Below, one piece after another: positions 1 through 8,785 of a stretch of DNA of 64,000 nt (its first letter is position 1; each line of letters opens with the position of its first letter). The stretch comes from Sneathia sanguinegens (GTDB lineage Bacteria; Fusobacteriota; Fusobacteriia; Fusobacteriales; Leptotrichiaceae): assembly GCF_042033325.1 (NCBI RefSeq), contig NZ_CP160095.1, one strand, 5' to 3'. The notes under the pieces are model-generated. The model was not told the origin of the DNA and did not search any database. It was given only the letters and a program-made list of their open reading frames with translations. Both the position numbers and the translations under genes were made by a program.

Positions 1-115
1 CTGTTAACACTTCATGCATAACTGTTGCATTTGGTGTTAATGATAATAAGTCATCTCTTACTTCAACAGTTCCACTAATAGAACCATCTAATTTATATAC
101 ATTTAAAACTGCCAT
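1..115 (-). CDS. rplD: 50S ribosomal protein L4, N-terminal fragment
   Basis: Reading the minus strand from the ATG at 115 gives 38 codons beginning MAVLNVYKLDGSISGTVEV, the typical start of bacterial L4; the rest lies beyond the window edge. L4 is a 23S rRNA-binding protein whose extended loop lines the peptide exit tunnel. It follows rplC by 15 bases, the normal S10-operon order, and the sequence just upstream (GGGAG on the minus strand) is a good ribosome binding site. Identification rests on the short N-terminus plus gene order. Any L4-mediated autoregulation of the operon cannot be judged here. Confidence 0.93.
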   Translation of the reverse strand, partial: MAVLNVYKLDGSISGTVEVRDDLLSLTPNATVMHEVLT

Positions 116-130
116 CTTTACTCCCTTCTA

Positions 131-754
131 CTATTTTTTTATTGCTTTTTTAATTACAAGATATCCTTTTTTTGCTCCTGGTACTGCACCTTTAACTAAA
201 AGTATACCATTTTCTGCATCTATTCCAACAACTTTTAGATTTTGTACTGTAACATTTTCATTACCTAATCTTCCAGCCATTCTCTTACCTTTTGGTACAT
301 TACTATTTGATGCTGCACCCCCAGCATTTGAACCTCCAAGTCTGTGGTTTCTTGAAACCCCATGTGTAGCTCTATTACCACCGAAATTATGTCTCTTCAT
401 AACCCCAGCAGTTCCTTTACCTTTTGATACACCTTGGATATCAACATATTCTATACCTTCTAATGAAGCAATTGTTAATTCCTTACCTAATTCATATCCT
501 TCGACTGAATCAACACGAAATTCTTTTACAAATTTTTTAGGAGTAATTCCTGCTTTTTTGAAAACACCCATTTCAGGTTTTTTAACTAATTTTTCTCTTT
601 TTTCATCGAAGCCTAATGCTATTGCATTATATCCTTCTTTTTCATTTGTTTTTATTTGAACGACAAAATTTGAACCTACTTCTATAACTGTAACTGGTAC
701 TAATTTTTTGTCTTCAAATATTTGTGTCATACCTACTTTTTTTCCTAATATCAT
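131..754 (-). CDS. rplC: 50S ribosomal protein L3
   Basis: The 207-residue product starts MILGKKVGMTQIF, the L3 signature, and is full length for the family (about 205-215). The conserved central loop rich in Gly/Asn/His (around residues 123-150, RHNFGGNRATHGVSRNHR) is the part of L3 that reaches toward the peptidyl transferase centre. It sits between rpsJ and rplD as in most bacterial S10 operons, with an AGGAGG-type ribosome binding site just upstream on the minus strand. Nothing unusual is seen. It is a core structural protein and an early assembly nucleator of the large subunit. Confidence 0.98.
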   Translation of the reverse strand: MILGKKVGMTQIFEDKKLVPVTVIEVGSNFVVQIKTNEKEGYNAIALGFDEKREKLVKKPEMGVFKKAGITPKKFVKEFRVDSVEGYELGKELTIASLEGIEYVDIQGVSKGKGTAGVMKRHNFGGNRATHGVSRNHRLGGSNAGGAASNSNVPKGKRMAGRLGNENVTVQNLKVVGIDAENGILLVKGAVPGAKKGYLVIKKAIKK

Positions 755-822
755 CTATTATTCCTCCTTAATATATTGGTTGGTAAACCAACTTGTATTA
801 AAGTGTCATTGTAACACAATAA

Positions 823-1125
823 TTACTTAATTTCTATTCCAACACCTGATGGTAAAGTTAATGAACTTAATGAATCCATCACTTGTTGATTTGAATTTTT
901 AACTTCAATAAATCTTCTATGTATTCTCATTTCAAATTGTTCTCTTGAATCTTTATTTACATGTACTGATCTTAGTACAGTATATTTTTTAACCTTAGTT
1001 GGTAAAGGCATAGGTCCAACTATTTCAGATCCTGATTTTTTTACAACTTCAGCTATTTTTTTTGAAGATTGATCTAACAATTTATGGTCATATGATTGAA
1101 GATGTATTCTTAATTTATTTTCCAA
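823..1125 (-). CDS. rpsJ: 30S ribosomal protein S10
   Basis: A 100-residue protein with the S10 pattern: an N-terminal LRIHLQSYDHKLLD strand and the IVGPMPLPTK loop near residues 36-44, which contacts 16S rRNA in the 30S head. S10 (NusE) also joins the NusB/NusG antitermination complex. Length is normal (about 100-105). It is the first gene of the classical S10 operon but here follows tuf directly, so the str and S10 operons form one run. An imperfect hairpin lies between tuf and this gene (separate entry). The start is supported by GGAGG upstream. Confidence 0.97.
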   Translation of the reverse strand: MENKLRIHLQSYDHKLLDQSSKKIAEVVKKSGSEIVGPMPLPTKVKKYTVLRSVHVNKDSREQFEMRIHRRFIEVKNSNQQVMDSLSSLTLPSGVGIEIK

Positions 1126-1148
1126 AATTTTTCCTCCCTACTTTGTTT

Positions 1149-1174
1149 GTAGCAAGGGCAGAAGCCCTTACTAC
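1149..1174 (-). promoter_or_regulatory. Intercistronic hairpin between tuf and rpsJ
   Basis: AAGGGC at 1154-1159 pairs with GCCCTT at 1164-1169 around a four-base loop; GTAG (1149-1152) and CTAC (1171-1174) extend the stem across one mismatch. On the transcribed minus strand no U-run follows, so it is unlikely to be a plain intrinsic terminator. It may be an mRNA processing or stabilising element that lets the very abundant EF-Tu be expressed differently from the ribosomal proteins downstream. That role is inference. Confidence 0.5.
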
Positions 1175-1200
1175 TATGTTTTCAATTAAATGTATTATTT

Positions 1201-2385
1201 TTATTTATCAATTTTAGCAACAACTCCAGAAGCAACTGTTCTTCCACCTTCTCTTATTGCAAATCTTAATCCTGGTTCCATTGCAATTGGGTGTATTAAT
1301 TTTACTTCTACTGATACATTATCTCCAGGCATTACCATTTCTACTCCTTCTGGTAATTGTACTTCTCCTGTTATATCTGTTGTTCTAAAGTAGAATTGTG
1401 GTTTGTATCCTGTGAAGAATGGTGTATGTCTTCCACCTTCTTCTTTTGTTAGAACATATATTTCTCCCTTGAATTCTGTATGTGGTGTTATTGTTCCTGG
1501 TTTTGCTAATACTTGTCCTCTTTCTACTTCTTCTTTCTTAACTCCTCTTAGTAATGCTCCTATATTATCCCCTGCTTGTCCTTGGTCTAATAATTTTCTG
1601 AACATTTCTATTCCTGTTACTGTTGTCTTTGATGTTGGCTTGATTCCTACTATTTCTACTTCATCCCCAACTTTTACAACTCCTCTTTCTACTCTTCCTG
1701 TTACTACTGTTCCTCTTCCTGTTATTGTCATAACATCTTCTATTGGCATCAAGAATGGTTCATCTATTGGTCTATTTGGTGTTGGAATGTAGTCATCTAC
1801 TGCCTTAATTAATTCTAAGATTTGTTCTTCTGCTTTTGCATCTCCTTCTAAGGCTTTTAATGCTGATCCCTTTATTACTGGTATTTCATCTCCTGGGAAT
1901 CCATATTCAGTTAATAATTCTCTTACTTCCATTTCTACTAATTCTAGTAATTCTTCATCATCAACCATGTCTACTTTATTTAAGAATACTACTATGTAAG
2001 GTACTCCTACTTGTCTTGCCAACAAGATGTGTTCTCTTGTTTGTGGCATTGGTCCATCTGCTGCTGATACTACTAGAATAGCTCCATCCATTTGTGCTGC
2101 TCCTGTTATCATGTTCTTTACATAGTCAGCATGCCCTGGACAGTCTACGTGTGCATAGTGTCTTGTTTCTGATTCATATTCTATGTGCGCAGTGTTGATT
2201 GTTATTCCTCTTTCTCTTTCTTCTGGGGCTTGGTCGATATTTTCAAAATCTACCTTTTGTGCTAGTCCCTTTGCTGCTAATACTTTTGATATTGCTGCTG
2301 TTGTTGTTGTCTTACCATGGTCTACATGGCCTATTGTCCCTATGTTTACATGGGGCTTACTTCTTTCATACTTTTGTTTTGCCAT
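1201..2385 (-). CDS. tuf: Translation elongation factor EF-Tu
   Basis: The 394-residue protein contains all GTPase motifs of EF-Tu: GHVDHGKT (19-26), RGITIN in switch I (59-64), DCPGH (81-85, including the catalytic His85) and NKVD (136-139), followed by the two beta-barrel domains. EF-Tu-GTP delivers aminoacyl-tRNA to the ribosomal A site. It is full length (family about 393-400) and intact. It lies 17 bases downstream of fusA, the conserved str-operon position, with GGAGG before the start. Codon use is strongly restricted, as expected for a highly expressed gene. No second tuf copy is present in the window. Confidence 0.99.
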   Translation of the reverse strand: MAKQKYERSKPHVNIGTIGHVDHGKTTTTAAISKVLAAKGLAQKVDFENIDQAPEERERGITINTAHIEYESETRHYAHVDCPGHADYVKNMITGAAQMDGAILVVSAADGPMPQTREHILLARQVGVPYIVVFLNKVDMVDDEELLELVEMEVRELLTEYGFPGDEIPVIKGSALKALEGDAKAEEQILELIKAVDDYIPTPNRPIDEPFLMPIEDVMTITGRGTVVTGRVERGVVKVGDEVEIVGIKPTSKTTVTGIEMFRKLLDQGQAGDNIGALLRGVKKEEVERGQVLAKPGTITPHTEFKGEIYVLTKEEGGRHTPFFTGYKPQFYFRTTDITGEVQLPEGVEMVMPGDNVSVEVKLIHPIAMEPGLRFAIREGGRTVASGVVAKIDK

Positions 2386-2402
2386 TTGTTTTTCCTCCTA
2401 AA

Positions 2403-4481
2403 CTATTTTCCTTGTCTTTCTTCAACTACCTTATCTGAAATATTTTTTGGAACTTGTACATATTTTTCAAATTCCATTGAATATGATGCTCTTCCTTGAG
2501 TCTTTGATCTAAGATCTGTTGCATATCCAAACATTTCTGATAATGGTACATGTGCATCTATTATTTTAGCATTATTTCTATCACTCATACCTGAAACTTG
2601 TCCTCTTCTTGAGTTTAAGTCTCCTATAACATCTCCCATATATTCTTCTGGTGTTGTAACTTCAACTTTGAATATTGGTTCAAGTAAAATTGGTTGTGCT
2701 AATTTTAAAGCCTTCTTAATACCCATAGATCCTGCAATCTTAAATGCCATTTCTGATGAATTGACTTCGTGATATGAACCATCATATAGAGTAACTTTAA
2801 CATCTTGTACAGGATATCCAGCTACAACTCCAGCTTGTAATGCTTCTTGAACTCCCTTATCTACAGCAGGTATATATTCTCTTGGTATAACCCCTCCTGT
2901 AATTTGGTTAACGAATTCATAACCTTTATCCTTGTTAGGTTCAACTTTGAACTTAACATGTCCATATTGTCCTCTACCACCTGATTGTTTTATGTATTTT
3001 TCTTCTACATCTGAATTACCAAGTATAGTTTCTCTATATGCAACTTGTGGTTTACCTACATTAGCTTCAACCTTAAATTCTCTTTTCATTCTGTCTACTA
3101 TAATTTCAAGGTGTAATTCACCCATTCCTGAAATTACTGTTTGACCTGTTTCTTGATTAGCTGTTACAACAAATGTTGGATCTTCTTCAGCTAATTTAGA
3201 TAATGCAGTTCCCATTTTTTCTTGGTCAGCCTTAGTTTTTGGTTCAACTGCAACTGATATAACTGGATCTGGGAATTCCATATTTTCTAAGATAATTGGT
3301 GCTGTTTCATCACACAATGTATCTCCAGTAGTTGTATCTTTCAAACCAACTGCTGCTGCTATATCTCCTGTATAAACTTCTTCTAATTCTTCTCTCTTAT
3401 TAGCATGCATTAGAAGTAATCTACCCATTCTTTCTTTCTTACCTTTAGTTGAGTTTAAAACATATGAACCTTTTTGTAACATACCTGAATAAACTCTAAA
3501 GAATGATAATCTTCCAACAAAAGGGTCAGTAACTATTTTAAATGCCAATGCTGAGAATTTTTCGCTATCACTTGGATGTCTTACTTCTTCAGCATCAGTT
3601 TTAGGATTTGTTCCCTTTATTGATGGTATATCTAATGGAGAAGGCATATATTCAACTATTGCATCTAATAAAGGTTGAATTCCCTTATTTTTAAATGCTG
3701 TACCGCAAGTAACTGGTACAACTACACCGTCAATAGTTGCTTTTCTTAATGCTCTTTTTAATTCTTCTTCACTTATTGGTTCATCTGCAAAGAATTTTTC
3801 CATTAATTCATCATCTGTTTCAACTACAGATTCTATTAAATGATGTCTTGCTGCTTCAGTTGCATCTTTTAATTCAGGTCTTACATCTCTTATTTCAAAA
3901 GCTGCTCCCATAGTTTCATCTTTAAATATATATTCTTTTTCAGTAATTAGGTCAATAATACCTTCAAAATTTTCTTCTGCTCCTATTGGTAATTGAATAG
4001 GTACACCATTACCACCTAATTTTTTCTTAATATCATCAACACACATTTCAAAATTTGCACCAGTTCTATCCATCTTATTAAAGAATGCAATTCTAGGTAC
4101 ATTATACTTGTCTGCTTGTCTCCAAACAGTTTCTGATTGTGGTTGAACACCATCAACTGCTGAAAATACTGCAACTGCTCCATCTAGTACTCTTAAAGAT
4201 CTTTCAACTTCAACTGTGAAGTCAACGTGACCTGGAGTATCTATAATATTTATTCTATGTTTTTTCCAAAAACAAGTTATAGCTGCTGAAGTTATTGTAA
4301 TTCCTCTTTCTTGTTCTTGTTCCATGTAATCCATAGTAGCTGCTCCATCATGAACTTCTCCTATTTTATGATTAACACCAGTATAGAATAAAATTCTTTC
4401 AGTAGTAGTAGTTTTACCAGCATCTATATGAGCCATTATTCCTATATTTCTAGTATCTTTAAGCTCTACATTTCTTGCCAT
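2403..4481 (-). CDS. fusA: Translation elongation factor EF-G
   Basis: A canonical 692-residue EF-G: G1 AHIDAGKTT (17-25), switch I RGITIT (59-64), G3 DTPGHVDF (81-88, catalytic His85), NKMD (135-138), then domains II-V, including the domain IV tip segment SYHEVNSSEMAFK that enters the decoding centre during translocation. EF-G catalyses GTP-driven mRNA-tRNA translocation and, with RRF, ribosome recycling. It sits between rpsG and tuf in the str operon. It is the reference for the divergent paralogue at 48663-50633, which lacks several of these residues. No sign of truncation or transfer. Confidence 0.99.
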   Translation of the reverse strand: MARNVELKDTRNIGIMAHIDAGKTTTTERILFYTGVNHKIGEVHDGAATMDYMEQEQERGITITSAAITCFWKKHRINIIDTPGHVDFTVEVERSLRVLDGAVAVFSAVDGVQPQSETVWRQADKYNVPRIAFFNKMDRTGANFEMCVDDIKKKLGGNGVPIQLPIGAEENFEGIIDLITEKEYIFKDETMGAAFEIRDVRPELKDATEAARHHLIESVVETDDELMEKFFADEPISEEELKRALRKATIDGVVVPVTCGTAFKNKGIQPLLDAIVEYMPSPLDIPSIKGTNPKTDAEEVRHPSDSEKFSALAFKIVTDPFVGRLSFFRVYSGMLQKGSYVLNSTKGKKERMGRLLLMHANKREELEEVYTGDIAAAVGLKDTTTGDTLCDETAPIILENMEFPDPVISVAVEPKTKADQEKMGTALSKLAEEDPTFVVTANQETGQTVISGMGELHLEIIVDRMKREFKVEANVGKPQVAYRETILGNSDVEEKYIKQSGGRGQYGHVKFKVEPNKDKGYEFVNQITGGVIPREYIPAVDKGVQEALQAGVVAGYPVQDVKVTLYDGSYHEVNSSEMAFKIAGSMGIKKALKLAQPILLEPIFKVEVTTPEEYMGDVIGDLNSRRGQVSGMSDRNNAKIIDAHVPLSEMFGYATDLRSKTQGRASYSMEFEKYVQVPKNISDKVVEERQGK

Positions 4482-4492
4482 TTATCCTCCTA

Positions 4493-4963
4493 TTACCATT
4501 TATAATGTGCAAATGCTCTATTTGCTTCTGCCATTTTATATGTATCATCTTTTTTCTTAACTGATCCACCTTCACCTTTTGAAGCTGCGATTAATTCTTT
4601 CTTTAATTTTTCGATCATTCCATATTCTTTTCTTTCTCTTGTATATCTAACTAACCATCTGATTGCAAGAGTTTGTTGTCTTTCTTTTCTTACTTCAACT
4701 GGAACTTGATATGTAGCCCCACCAATTCTTCTTGATCTAACTTCTAATTGTGGTCTAACATTTTCCATTGCTCTTCTAAATACTTCTATTCCAGCTTCTC
4801 CTGTTTCTTCTTCTACACCATTTAAAGCACTGTAGAATATTGATTTAGCTAAAGACTTTTTACCATCTACCATAAGACCGTTAATAAACTTGGCAACAAC
4901 TTTGTCGTTGTACTTTGAGTCAGGTAGAACATCTCTTTTTATTGCTTGTCTTCTTCTTGACAT
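4493..4963 (-). CDS. rpsG: 30S ribosomal protein S7
   Basis: The 156-residue product begins MSRRRQA and carries the S7 core with the conserved YQVPVEVR and LAIRWLV segments (about residues 87-107). S7 nucleates assembly of the 30S head and touches the E-site tRNA. Length is typical (about 156). It lies 15 bases after rpsL and 11 bases before fusA. In E. coli S7 represses the str operon through a site between rpsL and rpsG; the gap here is too short to hold that structure, so regulation probably differs (inference). Confidence 0.98.
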   Translation of the reverse strand: MSRRRQAIKRDVLPDSKYNDKVVAKFINGLMVDGKKSLAKSIFYSALNGVEEETGEAGIEVFRRAMENVRPQLEVRSRRIGGATYQVPVEVRKERQQTLAIRWLVRYTRERKEYGMIEKLKKELIAASKGEGGSVKKKDDTYKMAEANRAFAHYKW

Positions 4964-4978
4964 CTTTATCCTCCTTTA

Positions 4979-5350
4979 TTATTTAGGTCTCTTAGTACCG
5001 TATCTTGATCTAGCTTGCTTTCTATTTACTACTCCTGCAGTATCTAAAGCTCCTCTTATTATCTTATATCTAACCCCTGGTAAGTCCTTTGTTCTTCCTC
5101 CTCTTATTAACACTATTGAGTGTTCTTGAAGATTGTGTCCTATACCTGGTATGTATGCTGTAACTTCTATTCCATTAACAAGTTTTACTCTGGCAACCTT
5201 TCTTAAAGCTGAGTTAGGTTTCTTAGGTGTTGTTGTATAAACTCTTACACAAACCCCTCTTTTTTGTGGATTTGCCTTTAAGGCTGGTGATTTTTTCTTC
5301 TTTTCAGAAGTGCTTCTACCAAATCTAACTAATTGATTTATTGTAGGCAT
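4979..5350 (-). CDS. rpsL: 30S ribosomal protein S12
   Basis: S12, 123 residues from MPTINQLVRFGR. I chose the ATG at 5350 because the minus strand just upstream reads AGGAGG, an ideal ribosome binding site; an upstream in-frame start would translate that site. The conserved KKPNSALRKVARV and PGIGHNLQEHS segments are present. These contain the lysines whose substitution gives streptomycin resistance in other bacteria, and they look wild-type (TTPKKPNS). S12 acts in decoding at the A site. It is the first gene of the str operon, about 190 bases downstream of a consensus promoter. Confidence 0.98.
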   Translation of the reverse strand: MPTINQLVRFGRSTSEKKKKSPALKANPQKRGVCVRVYTTTPKKPNSALRKVARVKLVNGIEVTAYIPGIGHNLQEHSIVLIRGGRTKDLPGVRYKIIRGALDTAGVVNRKQARSRYGTKRPK

Positions 5351-5520
5351 ATTTCCTCCTCTCAATTCTTTTTTTAATTTTATTGTTGGGTCTTAGTAAA
5401 TTCATTCACAATTAATTAATCTATCTTTTAAAACTTTTGACGTTCTAACAAAAGCAGTAAAAATCAAGCTTCTTCAAAGGTTAGCTAACTTACTAAACAA
5501 TAATTTTTGTACACAATAAA

Positions 5521-5541
5521 ACAGAACAGACTCTGCTCTGT
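5521..5541 (-). promoter_or_regulatory. 5' leader stem-loop of the str operon mRNA
   Basis: On the minus strand ACAGAGCAG and CTGTTCTGT form a nine-pair stem (one G-U) with a three-base loop. Given the promoter at 5550-5578, the hairpin would begin within a few bases of the transcript 5' end. It is followed by UUUUAUU, so it could be a weak attenuator, but its position at the extreme 5' end suits an RNA-stabilising cap. The rest of the ~190-base leader (5351-5520) shows no gene. Confidence 0.5.
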
Positions 5542-5549
5542 ACTCGGTA

Positions 5550-5578
5550 ATGATATACTATTTTTAGCTAAATGTCAA
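5550..5578 (-). promoter_or_regulatory. Promoter of the str/S10 operon
   Basis: On the minus strand a perfect -35 TTGACA (5573-5578) and a -10 TATCAT (5550-5555) are separated by exactly 17 bases. Transcription should start near 5543 and run left into rpsL. This is the strongest promoter match in this part of the window and fits a highly expressed ribosomal operon. Confidence 0.85.
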
Positions 5579-5630
5579 TGATTTTTAATACTAATCTTAG
5601 TAAAAAATATATTAACTTACTAATCCCTTC

Positions 5631-5741
5631 ACTTTCAAAAAATGAAAAAAATTAAAGTTTTGAAAGTCAGTTTTATTGACTAAACTGCTAATATATTCTA
5701 TTATTGTTTCAAAAGATAAAAAAAATTAAAGTTTTGAAAGT
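5631..5741. repeat. Pair of related inverted-repeat hairpins
   Basis: ACTTTCAAAA (5631-5640) pairs with TTTTGAAAGT (5658-5667). A second set, TTTCAAAA (5707-5714) with TTTTGAAA (5732-5739), repeats the motif 74 bases on; the shared stretch AAAAATTAAAGTTTTGAAAGT occurs in both. The repeats sit just upstream of a broken ATPase gene. They may be remnants of duplicated regulatory DNA or the edge of a rearrangement; no function is assigned. Confidence 0.6.
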
Positions 5742-5750
5742 GGTGTTTTC

Positions 5751-6195
5751 ATGAAATTAAAGAATCTTGAAAGTTCACCTGATATAAAGATTATAATTGG
5801 TATGAGAAGAATTGGAAAATCAGAATTATTAATAGCCTATGCCAAATATTAAATACCTATGCAACGCTTTTATGTTTTACAAAATAAAAAGATATGATAT
5901 TAAAGGTAAAAAATATCTAGAAACAAATGATAAATATTATTTGGTTGATTTATCGTTGCGTTATTGCATACTTGGGATAAGAAATATGGATTATGGAAAA
6001 GCTTATGAAAATATAGTAGCATTAGAACTTTTAAGACGAGGCTACGATATTTATGTTGGTAAGCTTTATCAAAAAGAAATTGACTTTGTTGCCATAAAAA
6101 ACAATAGTAAAATATATATACAAGTTTCTGATAATATTTCATATGATATAGATGGTATCAAAATAATAAACATCGCAAAATGGTTAATACAGTAA
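5751..6195 (+). pseudogene. Remnant of an AAA ATPase with DUF4143 C-terminus
   Basis: A short reading frame from ATG 5751 encodes 33 residues including GMRRIGKSELL, the P-loop region of the DUF4143-type ATPases, and stops at 5852. In another frame, 5839-6195 encodes the matching C-terminus: YYLVDLSLR, then AYENIVALELLRRGYDIYVGKL and EIDFVA, which are hallmarks of this family. About 250-300 middle residues (family length about 400) are missing, so an internal deletion with frameshift has destroyed the gene. These ATPases are abundant and poorly understood. Confidence is high for the family and for inactivation. Confidence 0.8.
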
Positions 6196-6241
6196 TTTCT
6201 TTTTTTTCTTTTTTTTGCTACAATATAAAAAAGGAGTTTTT

Positions 6242-8119
6242 ATGGCACTTATACAAATTAATAATGTTTCAAAAGCATATTTAGATAAAACAATTTTAAA
6301 AGATATTAATTTTAATATAGAAAAGAAAGATAAAATAGGTCTTATAGGTCTTAATGGTGTTGGTAAGTCTAGTATTATTAAAATGATACTGGGTGAAGAA
6401 CCAGTAAGCCAAGGATCTATTTTTGTTGACAAAAATATTAGCATTGGTTATGTATCACAAATACATAATTTTTCTAATAATAATTCTACTGTATATGAAG
6501 AATTAGACAGTGTCTTTTCAGAATTACATAAAATATATAATAAGATAAGCTTAATAAATATAAAACTTGAAACACAACCAGAACTAAAAGAAGAACTTGA
6601 CGAACTATATAATAAATTTGAAGCTAAAGATGGATATAATATAGACTATAAAATTAATCAAGTCATAAATGGGCTTGCCCTTACAGAATTGAAAGATAGA
6701 ACTATTTCAAGTTTATCTGGTGGTCAAAAAACTAGACTTTCAATAGCAAAACTTTTATTAAAAGAACCTGACCTATTAATTTTAGATGAACCTACAAACC
6801 ATCTTGACCTTTATTCTATTGAATGGCTTGAATCTTTTCTTAAAAAATATAATAAAGCCTTTTTATTAGTTTCACACGACAGACTTTTTCTAGATGCAAT
6901 TTGCAATAAAATTTTTGAAATAGAAAATACTAAACTTCGTATATATAAAGGAAATTTTTCGGATTTTGTTATTCAAAAAGAAATGCTAATTAAAGGTGAA
7001 ATAAAGGAATTTGAAAAAGAACAAGATCGTATAAAGAAATTAAATGAATATATAGAAAGAAATCGTGCTGGTCGTATGGCAAAACAAGCTAAAGGACGAC
7101 AAAAACTTTTATCACATTTATTAATTCGTGAAAATCCAGAAGTTAAGCAAGAAAATATGCATTTGAATTTTGAAATTAAAAATCCTAGTTCTAATGTAGT
7201 TTTAAGGGCAAAAAACTTAACTAAAGCCTTTGATAGCACTCCCATATTTTCTAATTTAAATTTAGATATATATAAGGGTGAAAGAATAGGGATAATTGGT
7301 AAAAATGGTTGTGGAAAATCTACATTATTAAAAATAATTGCCGGTTTATTAAAAGCTGATTCTGGTGAAATTCAACTTGCTTCTAATGTCAATCTTGGTT
7401 TTTATGAACAAAACAACGAAAACTTGTACCCTAAAAACACAATTTTACAAGAAATAAATACTTCTATTTCTTATACCATAGAAGATTTACGAAGAATGGC
7501 TAGTGCTTTTTTATTTAAAAACGATGATCTTGATAAAAGAATAGAAGATTTATCAGGTGGAGAAAAAGTAAGAGTTTCCTTTATTAAACTAATACAAAAA
7601 CAAGCTAATTTTCTAGTATTAGATGAACCGACTAACCATTTAGACATTTATTCAATAGAAATATTAGAAAAAGCTTTAGAAAATTATGAAGGTACTCTTT
7701 TAATTGTTTCACACAACAGACACTTTTTGGACACAATTTGCAACACTATCTATGTATTAGATGAAAAAGGTCTTACAAAATTCAAAGGAAATTATGAAGA
7801 ATATAGAAAAAGTTTGGCACAAGTTGAAACAAAAGATAAGGATACAACTAAAAAGCTAGACTATTTTCAAAAAAAAGAAGAACAAAAAAAATTGAATAAA
7901 TTAAAAAAAGATATAGCTAGTTTAGAAGAAAAAATAGATTTAATTAATTTACAAAAACAAGAAAAACAAAAATCAATGTTTGAACCTAATATATCAAATA
8001 ATATAGAAAAATTAGTTGAAATTCAAAAAGAAATAGAAAATTTAGATAAAGAAGAAGAAGAACTATTAAATAAATGGCAAAATTACTCAGATGAATTGGA
8101 GGCTCTAAATGAAATTTAA
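6242..8119 (+). CDS. ABC-F family ATP-binding protein
   Basis: The 625-residue protein has two ABC domains without membrane segments: Walker A GLNGVGKS (36-43) and GKNGCGKS in the second half, two signatures (LSGGQKTR; LSGGEKVR) and two Walker B/D-loop motifs LDEPTNHLD. A linker rich in Lys/Arg/Glu (about 245-300) and a charged C-terminal coiled coil (about 540-620) complete the ABC-F plan. These proteins act on ribosomes, rescuing stalled or drug-bound complexes. I start at 6242 because AAGGAG (6231-6236) lies just upstream. The downstream HAD gene overlaps by 11 bases. Which ABC-F subgroup it belongs to is uncertain; there is no specific reason to call it a resistance factor. Confidence 0.9.
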   Translation: MALIQINNVSKAYLDKTILKDINFNIEKKDKIGLIGLNGVGKSSIIKMILGEEPVSQGSIFVDKNISIGYVSQIHNFSNNNSTVYEELDSVFSELHKIYNKISLINIKLETQPELKEELDELYNKFEAKDGYNIDYKINQVINGLALTELKDRTISSLSGGQKTRLSIAKLLLKEPDLLILDEPTNHLDLYSIEWLESFLKKYNKAFLLVSHDRLFLDAICNKIFEIENTKLRIYKGNFSDFVIQKEMLIKGEIKEFEKEQDRIKKLNEYIERNRAGRMAKQAKGRQKLLSHLLIRENPEVKQENMHLNFEIKNPSSNVVLRAKNLTKAFDSTPIFSNLNLDIYKGERIGIIGKNGCGKSTLLKIIAGLLKADSGEIQLASNVNLGFYEQNNENLYPKNTILQEINTSISYTIEDLRRMASAFLFKNDDLDKRIEDLSGGEKVRVSFIKLIQKQANFLVLDEPTNHLDIYSIEILEKALENYEGTLLIVSHNRHFLDTICNTIYVLDEKGLTKFKGNYEEYRKSLAQVETKDKDTTKKLDYFQKKEEQKKLNKLKKDIASLEEKIDLINLQKQEKQKSMFEPNISNNIEKLVEIQKEIENLDKEEEELLNKWQNYSDELEALNEI

Positions 8120-8762
8120 AAATATTGATTTATTTATTTTTGATATGGATGGTTTAATTTTTGAAACAGAAAAACTTTATTTAAAATTTTTACCAGAAGT
8201 AATGAAGCAATTAGGTTATACTCCTGATGTAAATACCATAAATCAAACAATAGGAATGAATTTAAGTTCCATGAAGCAACTTTATGAAAATAAATATGGA
8301 AAAGATTTTCCTTTTGCGACTTTATCAGAAAAAGTTTATGAAAAATTAATTGACCATAATGAAAAATACGGGCTTGAACTTGTACCTGGTGTTTTAGATG
8401 TTTTAAACTATTTACATGATAAGGGTAAAAAATGTGTTATTGCCTCATCTTCAGGTATAGATATTATAAAAAAGTATATTAAAAAAAATAATTTAGAAAA
8501 ATATTTTTGCGATTATACTGCTGGTAATGAAATTACACATGGAAAACCAAATCCAGAAATATTTTTACTAGCTGCAAAAAAACAAAATGTTAATCCTAAT
8601 AATTGCATGGTTTTTGAAAATTCATATAATGGCATACGAGCTGGAGTCAATGCTAACATGCATACAATAATGATACCTAATGTACAAAAGGCTAATGCTG
8701 AAATGAAAAATATTAGTAGCCTAATCTTAAAAAATATAAAAGAAATTTTAATGTATATTTAA
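8109..8762 (+). CDS. HAD-superfamily phosphatase (beta-phosphoglucomutase-like)
   Basis: A 217-residue HAD protein: motif I DMDGLIFETE (D12, D14, nucleophile and acid/base), motif II around CVIASSSG, motif III lysine in THGKPNPEIF, and motif IV in CMVFENSYNGIRAG. The final loop has E/N in place of the more common E-D, which still fits the beta-phosphoglucomutase-like subfamily with a helical cap between motifs I and II. The likely role is hydrolysis or isomerisation of a small phosphorylated sugar or metabolite; the substrate cannot be read from sequence. The gene overlaps the ABC-F gene by 11 bases, so the two are probably co-transcribed. A strong terminator follows. Confidence 0.85.
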   Translation: MKFKNIDLFIFDMDGLIFETEKLYLKFLPEVMKQLGYTPDVNTINQTIGMNLSSMKQLYENKYGKDFPFATLSEKVYEKLIDHNEKYGLELVPGVLDVLNYLHDKGKKCVIASSSGIDIIKKYIKKNNLEKYFCDYTAGNEITHGKPNPEIFLLAAKKQNVNPNNCMVFENSYNGIRAGVNANMHTIMIPNVQKANAEMKNISSLILKNIKEILMYI

Positions 8763-8785
8763 CACCCTTGTTTTACTGACTTTGT

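Noticed and set aside
1403..1792. Plus-strand reading frames inside tuf
   Set aside because: They are antisense shadows of a highly biased coding sequence; EF-Tu on the minus strand explains the region fully.
6242..8119. Antibiotic-resistance ABC-F gene
   Set aside because: The protein is a general ABC-F; no feature places it in a known resistance subgroup, and it sits in an ordinary operon with a HAD phosphatase.
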